From: DATBDM01 sp036269915
GTDB lineage: Bacteria > Actinomycetota > Thermoleophilia > Solirubrobacterales > Solirubrobacteraceae
Assembly: GCA_036269915.1 (NCBI GenBank)
Contig: DATBDM010000279.1
Location: 1 to 5,038 of the forward strand
Length of the DNA stretch: 5,038 bases
Reading direction: 5' to 3'
How positions within the stretch are numbered: position 1 is the first letter of the stretch; each line of letters starts with the position of its first letter. Shown piece by piece: positions 1-4,883 of this stretch. The position numbers and the translations under genes were made by a program. Below the pieces are notes generated by a model that was not told the DNA's origin, searched no databases, and saw nothing but the letters and a program-made list of their open reading frames with translations.

Positions 1-505
1 GGCGTTCGAGACCGACTGGATCAAGCTCGAGGTCGTCGGCGACGAGCGGACGCTGCTGCCCGACGCGCCGGCGCTGCTCGAGGCGGCGGAGGAGCTCGTG
101 GACGACGGCTTCGTCGTGCTCCCCTACACGAACGACGACCCGATCCTCGCCCGCCGGCTGGAGGACGTCGGCTGCGCGGCGGTGATGCCGCTCGGCTCGC
201 CGATCGGATCCGGCATGGGGCTGCTGAACACCTACAACCTGCGGCTGATCCGCGAGCGCGCGGCGGTGCCGGTGATCCTCGACGCCGGCGTCGGCACCGC
301 GTCCGACGCCGCGCTCGCGATGGAGCTCGGCTACGACGCCGTGCTGTGCGCGAGCGCGATCTCGCGCGCCGAGGATCCGGTGACGATGGCGCGTGCGATC
401 CGGCTCGGGGTCGAGGCGGGGCGGCTCGCGGCCCGCGCGGGTCGCATCCCGCGCCGGCTCTACGCGCAGGCCTCGACGCCCGAGGACGGCATCCCGCAGT
501 TCTAG
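1..505 (+). CDS. thiG: Thiazole synthase ThiG, 5'-truncated by the window edge
   Basis: ThiG is the cytoplasmic TIM-barrel enzyme that joins 1-deoxyxylulose 5-phosphate, dehydroglycine (iminoglycine) and the ThiS thiocarboxylate sulfur to build the thiazole phosphate of thiamine. The reading frame begins at base 2 and gives 167 residues up to TAG at 503-505. The family is usually about 255-265 residues, so roughly the first 90 are outside the window. Diagnostic blocks are DWIKLEV at the very start (the lysine, codon 23-25, matches the Schiff-base lysine of characterised ThiG), GDERTLLPD, FVVLPYTNDDP, LARRLEDVGCAAVMPLGSPIGSG, VPVILDAGVGTASDAALAMELG and the terminal AGRIPRRLYAQAS. Small departures from the usual pattern are NTYNL for NPYNL and LCASAIS where many homologues have LLNTAIA; both look tolerable. 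thiS, thiO or thiE would be expected upstream. A TTG-started gene follows three bases after the stop, suggesting co-transcription. Confidence 0.96.
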   Translation, partial: AFETDWIKLEVVGDERTLLPDAPALLEAAEELVDDGFVVLPYTNDDPILARRLEDVGCAAVMPLGSPIGSGMGLLNTYNLRLIRERAAVPVILDAGVGTASDAALAMELGYDAVLCASAISRAEDPVTMARAIRLGVEAGRLAARAGRIPRRLYAQASTPEDGIPQF

Positions 506-508
506 GCC

Positions 509-979
509 TTGGACGCCGACGCGCTCTTCGACGGCTGGGAGCGGGCCTGGTCCGGGCGTGACCCGAAGGCCTTCGACCCGCTGTGCGACCCCGGCGTCCG
601 CTACGAGGACCCGCTGTGCCCCGAGCCGCTCGACGGCGCGGCCGCGATCGCGGCGCACGCCGCGCAGCTCTGGGACGCGTTCCCGGACGCGCGCCTGAAC
701 CGCACGGGCGAGCGACTGTACGGCGGCAGCTACGCGTGCGCGCCGTGCAAGCTGCTGGGCACCCACCGCGGGCGGCTCGGGGGACGGATCGCCGCAACGG
801 GCCGCGCGCTCGAGGTGCACGTGCTCGTCTACGCCGAGCTGCGCGAGGAGCGGCTGCTGCGGGTCCGCGCGTTCTACGACGTCTGGGACGCCGCGCGCGA
901 GCTCGGCATCGTGCCGCGGGCCGGCACCGCGAGCGAGCGCGCGATGCTGCTGCTGCGCGGCTTCGGGCTCAGGGCTTGA
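509..979 (+). CDS. SnoaL-like / NTF2-fold protein (ester cyclase-like)
   Basis: This 156-residue protein resembles the SnoaL-like polyketide cyclase / ester cyclase group of the NTF2 superfamily, small cone-shaped alpha+beta barrels that bind hydrophobic ligands. The N-terminal pattern is typical: W10-x3-W14, then VRYEDPLCPEPLDG (30-43), a helix ending LWDAFPD (54-60), and a closing strand/helix FYDVWDAARELGIVP (122-136). No signal peptide or membrane segment is visible, so it is probably cytoplasmic. The TTG at 509 is the only reasonable start: the upstream thiG stop lies in the same frame three bases earlier, and the conserved fold begins within the first ten residues. No Shine-Dalgarno is evident, so translation probably depends on ribosomes finishing thiG. 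The 3' end overlaps the convergent cupredoxin gene by 11 bp. Fold assignment is fairly secure; the substrate, and whether it is an enzyme at all, cannot be told. Proximity to thiG hints at, but does not show, a thiamine link. Confidence 0.85.
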   Translation: MDADALFDGWERAWSGRDPKAFDPLCDPGVRYEDPLCPEPLDGAAAIAAHAAQLWDAFPDARLNRTGERLYGGSYACAPCKLLGTHRGRLGGRIAATGRALEVHVLVYAELREERLLRVRAFYDVWDAARELGIVPRAGTASERAMLLLRGFGLRA

Positions 980-1358
980 CCTTCAGCGTGGCCGTCATGT
1001 TCGGGTGGACGGTGCACACATAGGAGATGTCGCCGGCCTTGGTGACCGTGGTCGTGAACGTCTCGCCCTTGCCGAACAGCGCCGACTTGAACGCCCCGTT
1101 GTCGGCCTGCGTGTCGTGCTGGACGTCGTCGTCGTTCTGCCAGCAGACCTTGTCGCCGACCTTCGCGCTCGCGGTCCGCGGGCTGAACTGGATGTTGTGC
1201 ATGCGGATGACCACCGCGCCCTTCGGGCACGGGCTCTTGGACGCCGCGCTCTCCGAGCCGCCACCGCCACCACCACCGCCGCCGCCACCGCCACTGCTGC
1301 TCGACCCTCCGCAGGCGGCGAGACCGAGGGCGAGGACGAGGACCAGGACGGCGCGCAT
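969..1358 (-). CDS. Cupredoxin (plastocyanin/pseudoazurin-like) lipoprotein with poly-Gly linker
   Basis: This 129-residue secreted lipoprotein is predicted to carry a type 1 copper site. The N-terminus has R2, a hydrophobic stretch and a lipobox LAAC with the lipidated cysteine at C16, so it should be anchored on the outer face of the membrane. A low-complexity linker follows (GGSSSS, then twelve consecutive glycines at 23-34, then SESAAS). The cupredoxin domain spans about 47-128, with HNIQFSP (54-60), VGDKVCWQNDD (67-77), H81, and the C-terminal loop CTVHPNM (115-121). H81, C115, H118 and M121 are the expected copper ligands; the C-x2-H-x2-M spacing matches pseudoazurin/amicyanin-type loops rather than plant plastocyanin. 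C44 and C72 could form a disulfide (inference). The gene starts 12 bp after the stop of the nuclease-fold gene, so the two are likely one transcript. Its role is presumably electron transfer or copper binding; the partner is not visible. Confidence 0.93.
   Translation of the reverse strand: MRAVLVLVLALGLAACGGSSSSGGGGGGGGGGGGSESAASKSPCPKGAVVIRMHNIQFSPRTASAKVGDKVCWQNDDDVQHDTQADNGAFKSALFGKGETFTTTVTKAGDISYVCTVHPNMTATLKVKP
1257..1292 (-). repeat. In-frame GGN trinucleotide repeat coding for twelve glycines
   Basis: Twelve consecutive glycine codons (GGC and GGT mixed) form a 36-bp simple-sequence tract in the cupredoxin gene, between the lipidated cysteine and the copper-binding domain. It lengthens the flexible tether that holds the domain off the membrane. 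Because the unit is three bases, slippage would change linker length without shifting the frame. Confidence 0.9.
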
Positions 1359-1370
1359 GCGTCGATTGAA

Positions 1371-2018
1371 TCACTCGAGGGTCGCCAGGACCGGGGGATG
1401 GTCGCTCAGGCGACCGCGATCGAGGACCCGGCCGCGGCCGTCGAACCCGCGGGCGAGGACGTGGTCGACATGGTTGCCGGCGACGAGGTGCAGGCCGGCG
1501 AGGACCGGGCGGCGCAGGTTGAGGTCGCCGCCGAACACGAGCGGCGCGCCGCCCGCCCAGTCCAGCGCGGCGGCCCGAGCGCGCTCGCAGTCGGCCAGCG
1601 CGCGCTCGGGCGGCGCGTTGTGCGCGTGCACATTGACGACCCACGTCCCGTCCACGAGCCGCACGCCGTGCGCAAGGCGTCGCTCGGGCAGCCGGCGCAG
1701 CCGCACCGAGCGGTGCTCGTGGATCGCCCCGCGCACGAGGATCGCGTTCACGCCGCCGCCGTTCGCGCCCAGCAGGTCCGGGTCGCGGAGGGCGACCGCG
1801 CGGCGCAGCGGGAGGCCGAGGTTGCGCGAGGTGAGCACGTGCCGCTCGTCGGCGCCCGCGAACGCGGCGAGCGGGCCGGGCCACCACGGCGGGACCTCCT
1901 GCAGCAGCGCGACGTCCCACTCCCAGCCGGCCAGCGCGACGGCGAACGAGCCCAGCAGCGCGCGGCCCGCGGGCGGCACGGCGCGGCCGTGGTAGAGGTT
2001 CCAGGTGAGCACGCGCAC
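1371..2018 (-). CDS. Endonuclease/exonuclease/phosphatase-fold hydrolase
   Basis: This 215-residue protein belongs to the metal-dependent EEP superfamily (DNase I, exonuclease III, inositol phosphatases and sphingomyelinases). Most family signatures are present in order: TWNLYHG with metal-ligand-region N7, LLQEVPPWW with metal-binding E41, NGGGVNAILVR (86-96), VVNVHAHN with H131 and N134, GGDLN with D165 and N167, HVDHVL (183-188), and terminal SDHPPVLATL with D206-H207. With no signal peptide it should act in the cytoplasm. GTG at 2018-2016 is chosen because MRVLTWNLYHG is the canonical beginning of the fold; the frame is open much further upstream, but that is antisense to argF and carries no family similarity. 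A TACGGT -10-like hexamer ends ten bases before the GTG. The substrate (DNA, phospholipid or a small phosphoester) cannot be decided from sequence. It is followed by the cupredoxin lipoprotein gene, with which it probably forms a two-gene operon, although no functional link is obvious. Confidence 0.92.
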   Translation of the reverse strand: MRVLTWNLYHGRAVPPAGRALLGSFAVALAGWEWDVALLQEVPPWWPGPLAAFAGADERHVLTSRNLGLPLRRAVALRDPDLLGANGGGVNAILVRGAIHEHRSVRLRRLPERRLAHGVRLVDGTWVVNVHAHNAPPERALADCERARAAALDWAGGAPLVFGGDLNLRRPVLAGLHLVAGNHVDHVLARGFDGRGRVLDRGRLSDHPPVLATLE

Positions 2019-2028
2019 CGCCGGGCGG

Positions 2029-2034
2029 ACCGTA
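2029..2034 (-). promoter_or_regulatory. Putative -10 element for the EEP-fold/cupredoxin operon
   Basis: Read on the minus strand this is TACGGT, a match to the TAnnnT -10 pattern, ending ten bases before the GTG start at 2018. A transcript starting about seven bases downstream would have a leader of only a few nucleotides. No recognisable -35 hexamer is present 16-18 bp upstream. It shares two bases (2033-2034) with the opposite-strand -10 for argF. Sequence match only; no experimental support. Confidence 0.4.
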
Positions 2035-2038
2035 CACT
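2033..2038 (+). promoter_or_regulatory. Putative -10 element for argF (leaderless architecture)
   Basis: TACACT matches TAnnnT and stands out in a GC-rich background. Seven bases separate it from CTG 2046, so a typical start point would fall on or next to that codon and make a leaderless mRNA. This is one reason to prefer CTG 2046 over GTG 1989, which would lie upstream of the promoter and not be transcribed from it. No good -35 box is visible. Confidence 0.45.
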
Positions 2039-2045
2039 CAGCCGC

Positions 2046-2930
2046 CTGTCCGAGCACCTCGTCACCGGCGCCGAGCTGGACCCGGCCTCGCTCGCGGCGC
2101 TGCTCGACCGCGCGCAGGAGCTGAAGGCCGATCCGCTGTCCTCGCGCGCGCTCGCCGGCCGCTCGGTCGCCCTCGTCTTCGAGCAGCCCTCGACGCGGAC
2201 CCGCGTGTCCTTCGAGGCCGGCATCGCCGAACTCGGCGGCCACGCGCTCGTGCTGCGCCCGGACGAGATGCAGCTCACCCGGGGGGAGTCGGTGCGGGAC
2301 ACCGCGCTCGTGCTCTCCCGCCACGTCGCCGCGATCGGACTGCGCACCGGCTCCGACGAGCGCATCGAGGAGCTCGCCCGCCACGCGGACGTGCCCGTGG
2401 TGAACATGCTCTCGCCGCGTCACCACCCCTGCCAGGCGCTCGCCGACCTGCAGACGATGCGCGAGGCGTTCGGGCGCGACCTCTCCGGCCGCGTGCTGGC
2501 CTACGTCGGCGACGGCAACAACGTCGCGCGCTCGCTCGCCCTCGTCGGTGCGCTGGCGGGTGTCGAGGTGCGTGTCGCGGCGCCCGCCGGGCTGCAGCTC
2601 GAGGACGGGGTGGGCGCGTACCTGACCGACGATCCCGACGAGGCGGTGGCGGGCGCCGACGTCGTCTACACCGACGTCTGGGTCTCGATGTCCGACCATC
2701 CCGAGGAGGCCGCGCAGCGCCGCGAGCGGCTCGCTCCCTACCGCCTCGACGCCGCGCTGCTCGATCGCGCCGCGCCGCACGCCTTCGCGCTGCACTGCCT
2801 CCCGGCGCACCCGGGAGAGGAGATCAGCGAGGACGTCCTCTACGGCGACCGCCAGCGGATCTGGGACCAGGCCGAGAACCGGCGCCACGCGCAAAAGGCC
2901 CTGCTCGAGCGACTCGTTTCGCCCGGCTGA
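2046..2930 (+). CDS. argF: Ornithine carbamoyltransferase (probable CTG start)
   Basis: The enzyme condenses carbamoyl phosphate with ornithine to form citrulline in arginine biosynthesis, as a cytoplasmic trimer. Counting from CTG 2046 it has 294 residues. Carbamoyl-phosphate motifs are STRTR (49-53), R100 in LRTGS and HPCQ (127-130); the ornithine side has GDGNNVARS with N159, D210-VWV-S214-M215, and the catalytic HCLP (250-253). The tail WDQAENRRHAQKALL is characteristic. Start choice is unusual: no ATG, GTG or TTG lies near the family N-terminus, whereas CTG 2046 gives MSEHLVTGAELDP, exactly where homologues begin, seven bases after a TACACT -10-like hexamer. The alternative is GTG 1989, adding 19 residues and overlapping the divergent gene's 5' end. 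Two oddities: the usual SMG of the ornithine loop is SMS here, and the linker between strand VRVAAP and the DPDEAVAGAD helix is about 10-15 residues shorter than in typical OTCs. No other arginine gene is in the window. Confidence 0.95.
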   Translation: MSEHLVTGAELDPASLAALLDRAQELKADPLSSRALAGRSVALVFEQPSTRTRVSFEAGIAELGGHALVLRPDEMQLTRGESVRDTALVLSRHVAAIGLRTGSDERIEELARHADVPVVNMLSPRHHPCQALADLQTMREAFGRDLSGRVLAYVGDGNNVARSLALVGALAGVEVRVAAPAGLQLEDGVGAYLTDDPDEAVAGADVVYTDVWVSMSDHPEEAAQRRERLAPYRLDAALLDRAAPHAFALHCLPAHPGEEISEDVLYGDRQRIWDQAENRRHAQKALLERLVSPG

Positions 2931-2939
2931 GCGCTCGGG

Positions 2940-2945
2940 TAGTTT
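2940..2945 (+). promoter_or_regulatory. Putative -10 element for the phasin-like gene
   Basis: TAGTTT matches TAnnnT and lies in the 25-bp gap after argF, ending ten bases before ATG 2956. It sits exactly in the loop of a short imperfect inverted repeat (GCT-C-GGG, six bases, CCC-C-AGC; 2933-2952). No clear -35 box. The gene may be expressed both from here and by read-through from argF. Confidence 0.4.
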
Positions 2946-2955
2946 CCCCAGCCGA

Positions 2956-3444
2956 ATGCCGACGACCAAGCGCACGAGGAGCAGGACCCGCGATGGCTCG
3001 TCGCCCGAGACCGTGCGCGAGCAGGTACGGCGCCTGATCAACCCCGTGGACGCGGTGGTGCTCACGCGCGAGCGCCTGCAGGAGGTGCTCGACGACGCCG
3101 TCGACCGCGGGCGGATGACGCGCGACGACGCCACGCAGCTGCTGGCCGAGCTCGTCTCGCGCGGGCGCCGGCAGACCGACGACCTGCTGCGCGAGCTCGA
3201 GGCGCTGGTCACCGCGCCGGCCGGGCGCGTGCTGCGCGAGGTCGACCGCGCGCGGCGCGTGACGGGCATCGCCGCCTCGGCCGGCGTGGGCGGGATCACG
3301 GCCTACGACGACATGACCGCGGCGCAGGTCATCGAGCGCCTCGAGGACCTCCCGCCGACCGACCTGCGCGCCGTCCGCGACCACGAGCGGCGCAACGCGA
3401 ACCGCAAGACCGTCCTCGCCGCGGTCGACCGCAAGCTCCGCTGA
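2956..3444 (+). CDS. Phasin-like helical protein with C-terminal YDDMT/NRKTVL module
   Basis: This 162-residue, highly charged, mostly helical protein has no signal peptide or membrane span. Residues 1-16 are basic (KRTRSRTR), a possible disordered nucleic-acid- or surface-binding tail. Residues 36-85 (LTRERLQEVLDDAVDRG...MTRDDATQLLAELVSRGRRQTDDLLRELEAL) read as an amphipathic helical hairpin resembling the PhaF/phasin-type proteins often annotated as polyhydroxyalkanoate synthesis regulator or phasin; that name is a family resemblance, not proof of PHA granules. Residues 117-161 form a separate C-terminal module beginning YDDMTAAQVIERLEDL and ending ERRNANRKTVLAAV, which I recall recurring in small actinobacterial proteins of unknown function. 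ATG 2956 is the only plausible start, ten bases after a TAGTTT -10-like hexamer and without a Shine-Dalgarno. It lies 25 bp after argF and 31 bp before the methyltransferase. Codon use matches its neighbours. Confidence 0.85.
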   Translation: MPTTKRTRSRTRDGSSPETVREQVRRLINPVDAVVLTRERLQEVLDDAVDRGRMTRDDATQLLAELVSRGRRQTDDLLRELEALVTAPAGRVLREVDRARRVTGIAASAGVGGITAYDDMTAAQVIERLEDLPPTDLRAVRDHERRNANRKTVLAAVDRKLR

Positions 3445-3462
3445 GCCCGGCCGGCGTCCTGT

Positions 3463-3468
3463 CATCCT
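3463..3468 (+). promoter_or_regulatory. Putative -10 element for the RNA methyltransferase
   Basis: CATCCT keeps the two most important -10 positions (A2 and T6) but has C for the first T. It ends seven bases before ATG 3476, the spacing expected for a leaderless message, and no Shine-Dalgarno precedes the ATG. This is the weakest of the five candidates. Confidence 0.3.
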
Positions 3469-3475
3469 GGGTCGG

Positions 3476-4861
3476 ATGGCCGGTCCCGCCACCTTCGCGC
3501 GCCCTTCCCGGGGCGATGAGCTCGAGCTGACGATCGATTCGCTCGCCCACGGCGGCAACGGCGTCGCGCGGCTCGAGGGCTACGTCGTCTTCGTCGCCGG
3601 CGCGGTGCCCGGCGACCGCGTCCGCGCCGTCGTCGGCAAGGCCAAGAAGGCCTACGCGGAGGCGCGTACCGTCGAGGTCCTCGAGCCCTCGCCGGACCGC
3701 ATCCCGCCGGTCGCCCACCATCCCGGCGCGCCCTGGCAGGTACTCCCGTACGAGCGCCAGCTCGAGGTCAAGGCCGAGCAGGTCGCCGACGCGCTGGCGC
3801 GAATCGGCCGCCTCGAGGGCTTCGAGCAGGAGCCGATCGTGCCGGCGGAGCAGCAGTGGGGCTACCGCAACAAGCTCGAGTACTCGTTCGGCACCGGGCC
3901 TGACAGCGAGCTCGTCTGCGGCTTCCATGCGCCGGGCCGCTGGGACGAGATCGTCGGCGTGACCGACAACAAGCTCGCCTCCAAGCGCGGCAACGCGGTC
4001 CGCGAGCAGGTGCTCGCCTGGTGCCGCGCGCAGGGGCTGCCCGCCTGGGACCGCCGCTCGCATCGCGGCGTGCTCCGCAACCTCGTCGTGCGCGAGGGGC
4101 GACGCACCGGTGAGATCCAGGCGCGGCTGATCACCTCGCCCGGCAAGCTCGACGTCGACTCGCTGCTCGAGGCCGTCGACGTGGAGGGGCTGTTCTGGAC
4201 GCAGACCGCGGATCTGGGGGAGAGCACGTCCGGTGGCGAGACGACGCTGCTCAAGGGCACGCCGCAGCTGCGCGAGCGGCTCTTCGACCTCGACTTCCTG
4301 ATCTCGCCCGACGCGTTCTTCCAGACCAACACGGAGATGGCCGAGGAGCTCTACGGCCTGGCGATCGAGTACGCCGGCCTGCGCGGCCACGAGCGCGTCT
4401 TCGACCTCTACTGCGGCATCGGGACGATCGGGCTCTCGCTCGCCGCCCGCGCCCGCGAGGTGATCGGCGTCGAGATCGTCGAGCCCGCCGTGGCTGACGC
4501 GATCGAGAACGCCCGCATCAACGACGTCACGAACGCCCGCTTCTACAAGGGCGACATCCGGCTGGCGATGCGCGATCTCGTCGAGCAGGTGGGCAAGCCG
4601 GACCTGGCGCTCGTCGACCCGCCGCGCGCGGGGCTCTCGCAGAAGGTCGTCCGCCGCATCGTCGAGGCCGCACCGAAGCGGATCGTCTACGTCTCCTGCA
4701 ACCCGACGACGCTCGCGCCCAACGCCGCGCAGCTCGTCGAGGCCGGCTACCGCTTCGTGAAGGTGCGCCCGGTCGACATGTTCCCGCAGACGCCGCACAT
4801 CGAGTGCGTGGCGCTCCTCGAGGCGGGTCCGGACGGGGTCTCGAACCCCGATCGCGACTGA
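3476..4861 (+). CDS. TRAM-domain RNA (uracil-5-)-methyltransferase, TrmA/RumA (RlmD) family
   Basis: This 461-residue SAM-dependent enzyme should methylate C5 of a uridine in rRNA or tRNA. An N-terminal TRAM RNA-binding domain spans about 10-68 (LTIDSLAHGGNGVARLEGYV, GAVPGDRV), followed by the central domain (YRNKLEYSFG) and a C-terminal Rossmann-fold methyltransferase. Key residues are Q283 in DAFFQTN, SAM motif I DLYCGIGTIGL (from D310), DPPRAGL (from D381), the catalytic nucleophile C408 in VSCNPTT, and the probable general base E443 in MFPQTPHIE. All catalytic signatures are intact. Unusually, the loop that carries the first three [4Fe-4S] cysteines in RumA/RlmD is IPPVAHHPGAPWQVLPY (76-92) with no cysteine, and the position near the fourth reads VTDNKLAS (162-169). 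The enzyme therefore appears cluster-free, like TrmA, but with a TRAM domain. The target (tRNA U54, or 23S U747/U1939 in E. coli numbering) cannot be assigned, so no gene symbol is given. ATG 3476 follows CATCCT by seven bases. Confidence 0.95.
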   Translation: MAGPATFARPSRGDELELTIDSLAHGGNGVARLEGYVVFVAGAVPGDRVRAVVGKAKKAYAEARTVEVLEPSPDRIPPVAHHPGAPWQVLPYERQLEVKAEQVADALARIGRLEGFEQEPIVPAEQQWGYRNKLEYSFGTGPDSELVCGFHAPGRWDEIVGVTDNKLASKRGNAVREQVLAWCRAQGLPAWDRRSHRGVLRNLVVREGRRTGEIQARLITSPGKLDVDSLLEAVDVEGLFWTQTADLGESTSGGETTLLKGTPQLRERLFDLDFLISPDAFFQTNTEMAEELYGLAIEYAGLRGHERVFDLYCGIGTIGLSLAARAREVIGVEIVEPAVADAIENARINDVTNARFYKGDIRLAMRDLVEQVGKPDLALVDPPRAGLSQKVVRRIVEAAPKRIVYVSCNPTTLAPNAAQLVEAGYRFVKVRPVDMFPQTPHIECVALLEAGPDGVSNPDRD

Positions 4862-4869
4862 TTTCCGCT

Positions 4870-4875
4870 TATCAT
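4870..4875 (+). promoter_or_regulatory. Putative -10 element for the small membrane protein
   Basis: TATCAT is the best -10 match in the window and lies in the most AT-rich stretch, the 22-bp gap after the methyltransferase stop. Eight bases separate it from ATG 4884, again consistent with a leaderless or nearly leaderless transcript. No convincing -35 box is seen at 16-18 bp. Confidence 0.5.
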
Positions 4876-4883
4876 GCGTGCGT

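Noticed and set aside
21..797. 258-codon minus-strand open frame opposite thiG and the SnoaL-like gene
   Set aside because: It is an Arg/Pro/Ala-rich low-complexity translation without motifs, a shadow of two well-supported plus-strand genes.
1005..2045. Long open frame running into argF from upstream on the plus strand
   Set aside because: It is antisense to the cupredoxin and EEP-fold genes, is rich in Arg/Ala/Gly typical of GC-rich shadow frames, and has no family similarity before the OTC N-terminus.
2019..3299. Long minus-strand open frame upstream of the EEP-fold gene
   Set aside because: It is antisense to argF and the phasin-like gene; recognisable EEP sequence begins only at the GTG at 2018.
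3447..3454. CCGGCCGG palindrome before the methyltransferase
   Set aside because: Short GC palindromes are expected by chance at this base composition, and no T-run follows to make a terminator.
3329..4798. 489-codon minus-strand open frame opposite the RNA methyltransferase
   Set aside because: Its composition is the mirror of the methyltransferase codons, and the plus-strand gene has complete catalytic motifs.
4834..4850. CGGGG-TCTCGAA-CCCCG hairpin resembling a tRNA T-arm or a terminator stem
   Set aside because: The loop does not fit the TTCRA T-loop pattern, there is no acceptor, anticodon or D arm around it, and no T-run follows; it lies inside the end of the methyltransferase gene.
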